Source: Tetmemena sp. SeJ-2015
Taxonomy: Eukaryota; Ciliophora; Spirotrichea; Sporadotrichida; Oxytrichidae
Direction of reading: 5' to 3'
Assembly (NCBI GenBank): GCA_027382625.1
Contig: JAJKFJ010013823.1
Location: 1-11,402, forward strand
DNA length: 11,402 nt
Position numbers and translations under genes: made by a program. The notes below the pieces were generated by a model that made no database searches, was not told where the DNA came from, and worked only from the letters and a program-made list of their open reading frames with translations. This document shows, one piece after another, positions 1-7,148 of the stretch (its first letter is position 1; each line of letters begins with the position of its first letter).

Positions 1-203
1 GCCTGCCTGGAAGTGAGCGTATTAGTTTTTCTACATTTTCTTAATTCTCAAATTAAATTATAAAATCACTCGAGCACTTATTCAAAGTAAAATGAAGGCA
101 GAGGAATTTTTGAAGACTATCTATGAGCAGTAATACAGAACAATATAAGGTTTAAATAAAGGGCAAGTGTAATGACAACAGTTAATTCGGGAGAGTGCGA
201 GTC
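1..203. other. 3' flank of uL22m; possible end of a convergent gene on +
   Basis: On + an ATG at 92 opens 27 codons (MKAEEFLKTIYEQQ...) that use Gln TAA codons and end at TGA 173-175. Codon choice resembles the genes nearby, so it may be the last MDS of a gene convergent with uL22m, only 28 bp from the uL22m stop. The GC-richer first 20 bases may be another scrap. Upstream frames do not join convincingly. Nothing else is recognised here. Confidence 0.3.
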
Positions 204-1547
204 TCACTTCTTTTTGTAGTTAGCATCGAAATGTGACTGTCTTTCTGTGTGCGAGACAAGCAACTTCTATTCCATGCCTTCCTCGTACTTTTACTGGAAA
301 TCCCTTGTGGCCTTCTCAAGCAAATTTCTTTCAATCTTTTGCAAACTAATCTTCACTCCCTCCCTTTGGTACTCTCATAAAGAGTCAATTACAATATTTT
401 CCTTCAATTTACTCTTTCTGGACGAGCTGCACTAATCTCTTAAACTGGATTTTTAAAGACTTTATAATCTATAGCTATAACAATTTTCCTGTAGTATCTG
501 CCTCTTGATGTGGTCAAGTGAGAGAACTTCTTAACCATTTCGAAGTTGCCTTGGTTGGCGAAGAGCATCTTTCTCATTGTTTCTCCGAAAGAAGGAGGGG
601 CATCTCCCTTCAGTAGCATCTTATAAAACTCCTCTGGCTGCTTCTCTTCCAAGACCACTCTAATGTGTGAGATAGAATATGATGAGTAGAGCTTAAATTG
701 ACATCCGTAATTGATTGATAGGTTTGTGGATGATACCAAACTTTCCTCTTCCTTTGATATCCATCTTAGTCTGGCCAAGCTTCTTGCCGATGATGCACTC
801 TTTCACAAAGAGTCTCTCCTCAGCCAGGCCTTGCTTCACAGCGTTGGCTCTGGCTGCTTCTAAAACTGACTTCACCAAAGGACCTCCCTTCTTTGTGCAA
901 GTGTCAATAGTGAATTAAGCGTCTCTGCAGTACTTCTTTCTTATCAGCATTCAATAAATAAAACCATAGGCGCATAAGGCTTTAAACTATATCCTAATTC
1001 ACTCAAAACGATACAAATTTATGGATTGCAGCTGCGTTAAGCTTGATAGCAGAGTATTTAATGTCAAGCTTCTTAGCAACAGCTGTCTTGTTTAAAATAC
1101 TAATCCCATAAAGATGACTCTCATTTCCTGTTAAAGTTTACTTTCTTGGGGACTGAATAAGGGAAGAAGCATTAGGGTAGAGCTTAAGTCTTAGGTAACT
1201 AAGCTTCGAGTAGCTCAAGATCAGACTTTGGAGGAGCAGAGTTGATTTTGATTTTAAGAGGTTGCTATTATTATGGCTGGGATTATTTCTAAACCTAGGC
1301 TGAAAATAGTCTAGCCTGGAGCATTGACTGGTTATAAACACATTAATATAATGTTAGATAATGCTATTGTATAGTTAGCTAAGATAGAAAAGAAAGGTGG
1401 CTGTGCGATGGATAGGCGGCCGCTTTGATGCAGTCCTCTAGTAGTTGCGGAGCTAAGAGTTGCAGCATGGTTAATCATAGCTGAAGTAGGCTTAGCTGAG
1501 AAAGACGCGCTCTTGAGGAAAAGTAAACTCTTGTTAGCGAACAACAT
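204..1547 (-). CDS. MRPL22: Mitochondrial large-subunit ribosomal protein uL22m, germline gene in six MDSs
   Basis: Structural protein of the mitochondrial large ribosomal subunit, near the peptide exit tunnel (family knowledge). With TAA/TAG as Gln and five IESs removed (43, 40, 76, 46 and 86 bp), the span gives 1053 nt, 350 aa plus TGA. Residues 1-60 look like a mitochondrial presequence: no acidic residues, rich in Ser, Ala, Arg and Lys, starting MLFANKSLLFLK. A Gln-rich linker follows. The L22 core spans about 121-233: KKLDIKYSAIKL, AAMLIRKKYCRDA (matching the LIRGK helix), TKKGGPLVKSVLEAARANA (matching the KKAAK..VLESA block), then KGRGKFGIIHKPISHIRVV, the mitochondrial GRGRFG..SH hallmark. 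A C-terminal extension to residue 350 ends NYKKK. The ATG at 1547 was chosen because it opens the presequence. Without IES removal the gene looks like unrelated frameshifted fragments. It is divergent from gene A. The family call is firm; the 43 bp junction has a 22 bp alternative. Confidence 0.9.
345..430 (-). other. IES 5 of uL22m (86 bp, 8 bp pointer AGATTAGT)
   Basis: AGATTAGT lies at 438-431 and 352-345 on the coding strand. Removal joins FKNPVQEIS to LQKIERNLLEK, and the frame then runs to a TGA at 206-204. The TGA at 406-404, which would otherwise end the protein, lies inside the segment. Confidence 0.88.
676..721 (-). other. IES 4 of uL22m (46 bp, pointer CTATC)
   Basis: CTATC lies at 721-717 and 675-671 on the coding strand. 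Removal joins GRGKFGIIHKPI to SHIRVVLEE, exactly rebuilding the most conserved block of mitochondrial L22 and switching to the correct frame. Confidence 0.93.
949..1024 (-). other. IES 3 of uL22m (76 bp, pointer AAT)
   Basis: AAT lies at 1027-1025 and 951-949 on the coding strand. Removal joins KLNAAA to MLIRKKYCRDA, giving the spacing expected between the conserved Lys and the LIRGK motif of L22 proteins. The segment contains TGA stops in the incoming frame and is AT-rich. Confidence 0.85.
1089..1128 (-). other. IES 2 of uL22m (40 bp, pointer AACA)
   Basis: AACA lies at 1132-1129 and 1092-1089 on the coding strand. Removal joins SVPKKVNFN to KTAVAKKLDIKYSAI, bridging two frames and bypassing the TGA at 1124-1122. 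Confidence 0.85.
1331..1373 (-). other. IES 1 of uL22m (43 bp, pointer TAAC)
   Basis: TAAC lies at 1377-1374 and 1334-1331 on the coding strand. Removing one copy plus the AT-rich DNA between them joins the presequence (..FFSILAN) to QSMLQARLFSAQ in frame. A third TAAC at 1356-1353 gives an equally in-frame 22 bp alternative, so the exact left junction is uncertain. Confidence 0.65.
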
Positions 1548-1678
1548 GTTTGCTTCTTATATTAAAATATTAATTGCATTACCACCCATCAATATTTTTA
1601 TAAACCTACTTACAAGAGCTCATGCTTTGTGAGAATAAGAAAAGGAATTGACGTGATTAATTGAATATCAGTAAATTA
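1548..1678. promoter_or_regulatory. Divergent promoter interval between uL22m and gene A
   Basis: This 131 bp AT-rich stretch separates the ATG of uL22m (-) from the ATG of gene A (+). It must hold the 5' flank of both genes, unless unseen leader MDSs exist. No specific promoter motif can be named. Confidence 0.5.
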
Positions 1679-4600
1679 ATGGAATAAAAGGAAGAAAGAA
1701 CTGACAGCTCAGACGCTGAGAAGGAAGTCCTCTCGGAAAGTCCCATGACTCCTTAGCATCAAACTACTGCCCCGAAGATTGCATCTACTTTCATGAAATC
1801 TTTTGAATTTTAAGCAGCTGATTAATTTTTAAGCTAAAATCAGGCACCTCTTTGAAATTGGGATCAGTTTAAGATAGGCTCCTGAATAAGAATTTGAGCA
1901 ATTCTAAAGACAACGATTGTATTTAATTCTGTTCTTTGAGTTTATTTATTTGCACGATCAACTTAAGTTCCGCATCCCTCTGAAGCTGGAGTAACTATGC
2001 TCGATGGACTTTGCTCATTTGAGAGATGTGATAGAGGAAATTATTAAGTGGTTGAATCGAATACAACTTTCCATGACCTATCAAAGTCAAAACCTTTTCA
2101 AATGCACTTCAGGTCTGAATGAGTAAGTGAGAATCAATTATACTTAGTGCTTATTAATATAAAGCATTTACTCTTGTTGGAAAGTAGTAATATTTCTCTG
2201 TAGTTAGAAAAAGGAAATGAAGGAGATTAAGGTGAGTAAGGAATAACATTACGATAAGGAATATTTTTCTTTGAAGAATTCAGAGGGTTATTATAATCAC
2301 TACTACTATCTTGTAACCCTCTGTTCTTCGAGAATTAATTTTCATTAGAGAGAGAGGATATATCTCCTTCTATGTAGTTATTATTAATTATACAAGAATT
2401 TGTAGAATTTAATTGTGACTTATAGGACAAAGCAAACGAGATAACCAACGTTCTATAACAGCATGAAGAAAAATTGCATGACAGTAGGAGTTAAATTGAA
2501 AATCTGGCTCTAAACTAGCAACTCATGAAACGTTAAATGGGAGGAGTCAGGGATAACTTTGAAGAGAGTAAGTGAATTACTAAAGATAAAGATATATTTG
2601 TGCTGCTGAGCTTTCCTAATTTACTTACTTGAGTCTTTAGTTGAGGAGAATATAAAGTAGAATACGATGAGGGTGGAGACACTAGAGAAGAAACTCAAAC
2701 TTAAATCCTCATCCTCTGAGTGTAAGATAAAATGAAATTGAAGTTTCTAATAGAGAGGCAAGGCTCCCAAAAGAGTTTGGTTGATGAATCTTTCGTACCC
2801 TCTTCAATTATATAAAGAATATTTGCTCTAATAGAATAATATTTTCTAATTGAAGACAGAATTGCTAAGATAGAAGATTACTTGAACAAGACAAAGAGTG
2901 CAAATCTTACAAATAATAATGGGTAAGAGGCAGATCTCAAGCAAGATGTAGAGAAATTGAAATCTCAAATCACTACTCTGCTCAAGTACTCCATATTATT
3001 AACTATTTTATAAAGGACTAGCCCCAAAGAGATGAAGTTCCTAAAGCTCCTTCTAGTCCTAACATTTCATATAAATTGCATTATTTCATTCTTGTTATTT
3101 TTCATTTCATCCTCTTCAAACAAGCTTTCGCTTGATCAGTAAATCTACAAAGCCTAGCAGCAGATACTTCATTTTATATTCTCTATAAGTTTGTTTTTTG
3201 AAAGATTAAGGAGTTGGGTGTAAAGACAGATAGGATTCAGCTTCTTGAGTCAAAGTTTGATTCTCAAACTACTTTGGATGAGAAGCAGGACCTGCGCATA
3301 AAGTAGTGCGAAACTAAACTTGAAAAATTAATAGGGCAGGTGAGGGCACTCGAAGAACAGAACTAAGTACAAAAGCAGTTTAATGATTCCTCACTCAACA
3401 GACTTAAGGAAGTCTCAGGGGGACTTCAATCATAAATCTTTATTAGAAATATGGACTAGCATAGATGAAGATGCAGTCTCAGAATAATCATGGGGACCAC
3501 AATCATAGTGAAAGCAAACTGTATTATCCCTTTATTTTAAGCAAGGGCAATTAAGAGCAGTCCAAGCACATGAAATCAGACATAGAACTGCTAAAGGAAG
3601 AAGTGAGCGCTCTCAAATTGAAGGCAGTTGTCAAACAGAGAAATAACTTTGAAAATGCAAGTGCTGGAGGGGAAAGCAATGGCCTTAGTAGCGGGACAGT
3701 TGATAATCATGCTCTTGCTTTAGTAGAAAAGAATGTAATTGATAAAGTCAACAATCTTAATAATTCTTAGAAACATAGGACAAATAAAATTGTAAGGTGA
3801 TTATTTTCTATATAAGATCTCTTGAAGACTTTCCATGATAAGTACACAGCCAAAGAGGATTTCAATCGCAATATACAGGCACTAGAAAATAATGTGAGAA
3901 TGATCCTCTCAAATGATTTTATATTATAGGTTAAGAATTATGTGGATAACTCGCTCAAGGGATCTCCTAGGAGAGAAGAGCAAGATGAAGCCATGCTAAC
4001 TAGGAAGCCTCTTGGCTAAATGTTCTGCGCCTCTTGCGACAAGGATATAGTCAATCTATACTAAAAGCAAGCAAACGAATTTCAAATCTGGAATAAGATG
4101 CCTTTCAGGAAACCCGGGGAGAGAATCGCCAAGTTTGGCTAAGGATTTTCAAGAATGCTTTCGCAAGTTTCAGCAACTCAGTTCGCTATGAATTAGTCAT
4201 TTCATTCTAGTCTTTTCATTACAATCAATAATTTCATTAATTTTACTGTCCGAGGCAAACCAATTTCTCTCTCAACCAGACTCAGAGCTAGCTCCCTCAC
4301 AACAACACTGTTATCAGTTTCAGGGCGAAGGCGCAGTCTCAGATACGAGGCAGCTACAACTCCTCTCCCCAGTCATCGACCAATTTCTTCAAGGGCCATG
4401 CGCGGGTGTCAGTCATAAAGGAACTTGAAAACCTGCGACTCAACAAACTGGATCAGTCCACTGAACAAAACCAGAGCACTTCTCAGATGAGTCACATCCC
4501 TCCACTGCTGCCAGACTAAAGCCAAGCTCAACAAATAAAGTTCCAAGCCTCTCAAGGTCTGAATGCAGCGGGCAACAACTTAAGTTTTTCATTTATACTA

Positions 4601-4940
4601 CTTTTCGAAGAGGAATAGGAATAGAATCAACAAGTACATCTATGCTGCCATACAGCAGTAAATCATTTTTTTCTTAGAATAGATCATTGACATTTTTAAA
4701 ATTATTCTTGAAATCTAATTTTTATTGCTACAATAACAAAGACTTGAACTGAACATAGAGGCAAGTAGATAATAACAAAACTGTTCAGGTTCTGTAATAG
4801 ATGCCCTAATTATGATAGAAATTAAAAGTAATTCAGATAAATTTCAAAATTAAAATTCTATGCTTGAGTAAAATTTCAGTTAGATTAAGTTGTGTTATCT
4901 AAGCCAATTATATTACGGGCAAGGTAAGAATAAAATTTGA
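1679..4940 (+). CDS. Gene A: long coiled-coil protein, possibly DUF4795/QRICH2-like, germline gene in many MDSs
   Basis: With TAA/TAG as Gln, fifteen candidate IESs and three intron-like segments removed, 3262 bp reduce to 2493 nt, 830 aa plus TGA. Order: a polar start (MEQKEERTDSSDAEK); a helical block near residues 75-110 with MDFAHLRDVIEEIIKWLNRI; long heptad-rich coiled coil from about 140 to 550 (for example LLESKFDSQ, ETKLEKLIGQVRALEEQN, ELLKEEVSALKLK); a CxxC motif, MFCASCDKD, with cysteines at about 560 and 563; then WNKMPFRKPGERIAKFGQGFSRMLS at about 577-605 (written here as one landmark region); then a Ser/Gln-rich tail. The F..L helix, the CxxC and the GFSRMLS block recall DUF4795 proteins (QRICH2, C16orf96), linked to cilia and flagella; this is memory, not a search. 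The coding call is firm, the family tentative. The end after about 4640 is least sure. Confidence 0.82.
1846..1879 (+). other. IES A1 (34 bp, pointer AGGC)
   Basis: AGGC lies at 1842-1845 and 1876-1879. Removal joins QFLSQNQA to PEQEFEQFQRQR, shifts to the correct frame and eliminates the TGA at 1853. Confidence 0.8.
1920..1952 (+). other. Candidate IES A2 (33 bp, pointer TTG)
   Basis: TTG lies at 1917-1919 and 1950-1952. The segment is AT-rich, reads as an unlikely hydrophobic run, and its removal is in frame (QRQRL joined to HDQLKFRIP). The frame is open either way, so this is tentative. A longer repeat, ACGAT, 41 bp apart, leads into a competing frame that ends at TGA 2120. Confidence 0.45.
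2123..2203 (+). other. Likely spliceosomal intron in gene A (81 nt)
   Basis: Starts GTAAGTGAG and ends TTTCTCTGTAG, is AT-rich, and its removal is in frame (SGLN joined to DQKKEMKEIK). An intron would survive genome rearrangement and be removed from RNA. No clear pointer pair flanks it. Confidence 0.55.
2232..2276 (+). other. Possible intron in gene A (45 nt)
   Basis: Starts GTGAGTAAGG and ends TTTCTTTGAAG, with length a multiple of three. It abuts the pointer of the hairpin IES. The frame is also open without removal, so either reading is possible. Confidence 0.3.
2281..2323. repeat. Perfect 10 bp inverted repeat
   Basis: CAGAGGGTTA at 2281-2290 pairs with TAACCCTCTG, ending near 2323, around a loop of roughly 23 bases. 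With one bulge the pairing continues to GAAGAA (from 2273) and TTCTTC. Confidence 0.9.
2281..2336 (+). other. IES A3 (56 bp, pointer AGAATT), a hairpin
   Basis: AGAATT lies at 2275-2280 and 2331-2336. Removal shifts frame correctly into QFSLEREDISPSMQ. The segment contains the inverted repeat CAGAGGGTTA / TAACCCTCTG, extended outward by GAAGAA / TTCTTC with a 2-base bulge, so most of the IES could fold into one stem-loop. Confidence 0.75.
2378..2425 (+). other. IES A4 (48 bp, pointer TAG)
   Basis: TAG lies at 2375-2377 and 2423-2425. Removal joins DISPSMQ to DKANEITNVLQQHEEK in frame and drops an AT-rich, hydrophobic-reading stretch. The frame is open without removal, so support is compositional. 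Confidence 0.6.
2568..2640 (+). other. Intron (73 nt) or IES in gene A
   Basis: Begins GTAAGTG and ends GAGTCTTTAG, with TGAs in every continuation of the incoming frame; removal joins RDNFEE to IEENIKQNTMRVE. A TTGA pair at 2559-2562 and 2641-2644 offers an 82 bp IES with the same frame change, so intron and IES cannot be told apart here. Confidence 0.6.
2721..2755 (+). other. IES A5 (35 bp, pointer GAG)
   Basis: GAG lies at 2718-2720 and 2753-2755. Removal joins KLKSSSSE to RQGSQKSLVDESF, corrects the frame and eliminates the TGA at 2733. Confidence 0.78.
2810..2851 (+). other. IES A6 (42 bp, pointer AATT)
   Basis: AATT lies at 2806-2809 and 2848-2851. Removal joins ESFVPSSI to EDRIAKIEDYLNK, replacing an AT-rich run by a clean heptad pattern. 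It is in frame either way. Confidence 0.65.
2987..3015 (+). other. IES A7 (29 bp, pointer AAG)
   Basis: AAG lies at 2984-2986 and 3013-3015. Removal joins SQITTLLK to DQPQRDEVPKAPS. The only obvious GT..AG alternative leaves the wrong frame. Confidence 0.8.
3071..3110 (+). other. IES A8 (40 bp, 8 bp pointer CATTTCAT)
   Basis: CATTTCAT lies at 3063-3070 and 3103-3110. Removal joins PSSPNIS to SSSNKLSLDQQIYKAQ across two frames. The segment is very AT-rich. This is one of the clearest pointers in the window. Confidence 0.92.
3166..3206 (+). other. IES A9 (41 bp, pointer AGAT)
   Basis: AGAT lies at 3162-3165 and 3203-3206. Removal joins YKAQQQI to KELGVKTDRIQLLE, restoring frame and coiled-coil heptads. 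Confidence 0.88.
3426..3457 (+). other. IES A10 (32 bp, pointer GGACT)
   Basis: GGACT lies at 3421-3425 and 3453-3457. Removal joins RLKEVSGGL to AQMKMQSQNNHGD, avoiding the TGA just downstream in the incoming frame. Confidence 0.9.
3518..3544 (+). other. IES A11 (27 bp, pointer AAGCAA)
   Basis: AAGCAA lies at 3512-3517 and 3539-3544. Removal is in frame and joins NHSESK to GNQEQSKHMKSD. The 6 bp repeat and AT-rich content support it, although the frame is open without removal. Confidence 0.72.
3758..3820 (+). other. IES A12 (about 57-75 bp; best pointer ATCT)
   Basis: A TGA at 3798 interrupts the frame and must be removed. ATCT at 3754-3757 and 3817-3820 gives a 63 bp IES joining DKVNNL to LKTFHDKYTAKED. 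AGA (57 bp) and GAT (75 bp) pairs also fit the frame, so the borders are uncertain. Confidence 0.65.
3894..3929 (+). other. Likely intron in gene A (36 nt)
   Basis: Starts GTGAGA and ends ATTATAG, is AT-rich, and its removal is in frame (NIQALENN joined to VKNYVDNSLK). The frame is open without removal, so this rests on composition and splice consensus. Confidence 0.5.
4207..4238 (+). other. IES A13 (32 bp, 8 bp pointer ATTTCATT)
   Basis: ATTTCATT lies at 4199-4206 and 4231-4238. Removal shifts to the frame of the downstream MDS (FSLNQTQSQLPH). A third partial copy, ATTTC, sits another 32 bp on at 4263, and AATTT pairs at 4239/4262 also give the right frame. The borders are therefore not unique, but an IES here is required. 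Confidence 0.78.
4591..4606 (+). other. Candidate very short IES A14 (16 bp, pointer TTTTC)
   Basis: TTTTC lies at 4586-4590 and 4602-4606. Removal leads from AAGNNLSFS into KRNRNRINKYIY, the same frame that the second copy reads (LKRNRKKIFKYIY near 9020) without any deletion. The agreement between copies supports it; the small size is a caution. Confidence 0.5.
4665..4715 (+). other. Candidate IES A15 (51 bp, pointer AAATC)
   Basis: AAATC lies at 4660-4664 and 4711-4715 around a very AT-rich stretch. Removal is in frame and joins YAAIQQQI to QFLLLQQQRLELN. The frame is open without removal. Confidence 0.4.
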
Positions 4941-5183
4941 AGAAAAAATAATAGATGTTAACAACTTCAAAAAAAAATAATTTTCTGCTTGTCAAGTGTT
5001 GAAGTTTAAGGATTAAAAGAGATTTATTTTTAAATTACAGTTATTGAAAAAAAGACCCAAGCAATATTTATATAGGTAACAAAATTTAACCTATAATATA
5101 TGTCTTATAAATCTCCATTAGTATATGCTTTCGGTTTTTGCTAGCTAAATAACAATATCAGTGTCGTTATGGTTGAGTCATCT
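4941..5183. other. AT-rich gap between convergent genes A and B
   Basis: This 243 bp interval between the TGA of gene A and the TGA of gene B (opposite strand) should hold both 3' ends. No coding stretch or named signal is seen. Confidence 0.6.
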
Positions 5184-7148
5184 TCAGTTATTTCTCATTG
5201 TTCTTGAAATGGAGGTCTAAACTTGAGTCCTTCTCATATTTCCTGAGCGATAAGGCTTAGATACTCTTTCATGTTGCAGCCCTGCATTCTAAAGTCTGTA
5301 TCCCCTTTCTTGGTCTTCAAGATCCTGCTTGACGAAGACAGTGAGAGCATCATCCTTCTCAACGCATGCTTTGTAAAGCAAGAGCTTGTTCACTATTTCA
5401 TCATGAAGCTCTCTGATATTTTTTTAGTTATCTTTGAGTTCTTTGAGATTTTAGTGAGGAAGCCTTCTTTAGTAGATTTGTTTTTTGGGTGGAAACTGAA
5501 TAGAGTAGGTGATTTGTTTAGCTAACTCCATCATATCCATAACCCTGATTTAATCAGAGTCCCTTATTTTTAGAGCTTCTCTTGCTAATATTGGGCTATA
5601 CATTTCATTCAATTCATGATAGGCTGCTTGCTCAATTTCAATTATTTCCTAGCTCTCAAGCTCTTTGTGATTGAGTTGTGAAGGATCTATGTCATCTTCT
5701 GATCTCTCTGAAACTTCATCCATTTCATTCTACGAGGGTCCACCAATAATACTATTCTCAACTTAATCTTGGTCTCCATCAATGAGGCAAAACTTATTAT
5801 GATCATTAGCCTCCAACTCCTACTTAGAAAAATTTCTAGATCTCGAGCTCAAAACCTTTTCCTCCTCAATTTCTGCCAACTTAATATTGTTTTCAGCTGA
5901 AGAAATTATGAACTCTGCAGGTGATGACTGCTTATCTCTTTTTTTATCTTTCAAGTTGATTTCAAAGGAGCTAGCTGCCTATTCCTTAAAATCAACTTAG
6001 GCCTACAGACCATCAACAGAGACCGTATTAAGATTTTTATAAAGAGAAGGTTGGTTATTACGGAGTCACCTAGAGTTCTGATTTTATCTTGTAGGCGCAT
6101 TAGTAGACTTTGGGAGCTTGTTCTTTGTCACATTCCTTTGTGAAGTCAATTATTGTTGTTTAGAACTTTAAGAGGGAGGAATCTAAGGCTACCCTGGAGA
6201 TGATGAGGCCTTCTTTTGAGGAACATAGATATTTCCTAAGTTGGTGGACAAGGATTAGCTGAATTATTCCTACCTATTTTGCTTCTGTAGTTGCCTTGAG
6301 GTTGAAGGCCTTTAAAGCCCTTGGTCTTAGACTAAAAAATAATTTATATCTTAAGGTTATTGTTATATTAAACTTTATACTTTTTGGGCCACTGCTTGAT
6401 GGTCCACAGCATCTTTAGGATGGATTTCTGTGGCTTACTGCGCAACCTTATTCTAAGATTTGACATCGTTGATCTTTTGAATTTTGGCAAGTTTTGCTTC
6501 CGCTTTGATATCTCTCACCTTTTGCTAGCCTTTCTCTTATTTCGATGGAATATACTTCAACAAAGATACTTCAGCAGTCTAAAGGTACTTCGCATTTTGC
6601 TCTGAACTGATGATCTAGTCGTTTTAGTTTTTCTCTTTGTTTGGTAGGAAGTCCTTCTCTGCATCCATCTCTAGTTGGGTGATTTGACTTGGACTTTAAG
6701 GTCTTTTTCCAATAAGAATAGCAGAGAATCTCTTGTTAAAATCTGCCACAGAAAGTCGGTAAGCTTTGAGGAATTTCATTAAATTCTCCTCTAATTATTC
6801 ATCTACTTAGAGTTGGCGGTTTTTATCTTAAGAAGGGATGTTGAAGACATCTGAAGAAGTGAAAGAAGTTTAATCTTCTTTAGTGTGTGATTGTGAGAGA
6901 TGATATGAATTTAATTTTATTTCTGAGTCAAATGAGTTGGGAAGAACTTCTCCTTCGCCTGCTTTGGCTTCTTGATTACGATTTACTTCTTTCGAGCAAG
7001 CCTTTCCTTCTTCATAGTAAGCAGGAATCCTACATTGCTTAGATTTAGTGATTTAGGAAATGAAAGGTTCTTCCTTCTCTTTATTAACAGTTGGATTTTG
7101 CTGGAATGATTGTGATTAGTTAGAGAGTTGGGGCATCTGAGAATTCAT
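5184..7148 (-). CDS. Gene B: Gln- and charge-rich protein of unknown function, germline gene with one IES
   Basis: With TAA/TAG as Gln the frame runs 655 codons from ATG 7148 to TGA 5186-5184, broken only by a TGA at 6069-6067. That TGA lies inside a 48 bp segment flanked by AAAATC; removing it leaves 638 aa. Not recognised. Visible blocks are KRFSAILIGKRPQSPSQITQLE near 140-160, a charged helix (QKVRDIKAEAKLAKIQKIND) near 200-225, QPQDINYFLVQDQ near 265, a Gln/Ser-rich middle, an acidic stretch (NEMDEVSERSEDDID), AREALKIRDSDQIR near 505, LKELKDNQKNIRELHDEIV, and a basic tail (SGNMRRTQ). No signal peptide or membrane span is seen. It has an intact paralogue, B' (9345-10454), conserved at both ends and lacking the middle. 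Convergent with A and divergent from module C. The ATG lies where B' also starts. Confidence 0.78.
6038..6085 (-). other. IES of gene B (48 bp, pointer AAAATC) containing the only in-frame TGA
   Basis: On + the repeat reads GATTTT at 6032-6037 and 6080-6085. Removing one copy plus the intervening DNA is in frame, eliminates the TGA at 6067-6069, and joins STNAPTRQN to LNTVSVDGLQAQ. Confidence 0.8.

Noticed and set aside
404..442. TAA at 440-442 or TGA at 404-406 as the end of uL22m
   Set aside because: TAA is Gln here, and the TGA lies inside the 86 bp segment with an 8 bp pointer; the frame continues well past it.
661..720. GT..AG intron in uL22m
   Set aside because: Available GT..AG pairs leave the wrong frame or lose conserved residues, whereas the CTATC junction restores them.
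440..878. Frameshift or pseudogene in an L22-like gene
   Set aside because: Each frame change coincides with a direct repeat whose collapse restores the conserved protein; random frameshifts would not do this five times.
1138..1547. Short open frames at 1138-1341 and 1332-1547 (-) as separate genes
   Set aside because: They are pieces or shadow frames of uL22m running into IESs under the standard code.
1839..1867. ATCAG repeat 24 bp apart as the pointer for IES A1
   Set aside because: Its offset is a multiple of three and cannot make the required frame change; AGGC with 34 bp does.
1913..2122. Competing frame after ACGAT repeats (1913/1954) giving PSEAGVTMLDG...FRSE
   Set aside because: It ends at TGA 2120, and downstream frame bookkeeping through the hairpin IES fits the other frame; kept only as an alternative.
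3021..3028. CCCCAAA as a telomere repeat trace
   Set aside because: A single occurrence within coding sequence; no C4A4/G4T4 run is present at either edge or elsewhere.
6326..6360. A 24 bp in-frame IES in gene B with pointer TAAGA
   Set aside because: It would delete NYFLV, but paralogue B' encodes the matching DYFLV at the same place, so the segment is coding.
5271..6605. Plus-strand open frames at 5271-5525 and 6384-6605
   Set aside because: They lie opposite gene B, whose minus-strand frame is far longer and conserved in B'.
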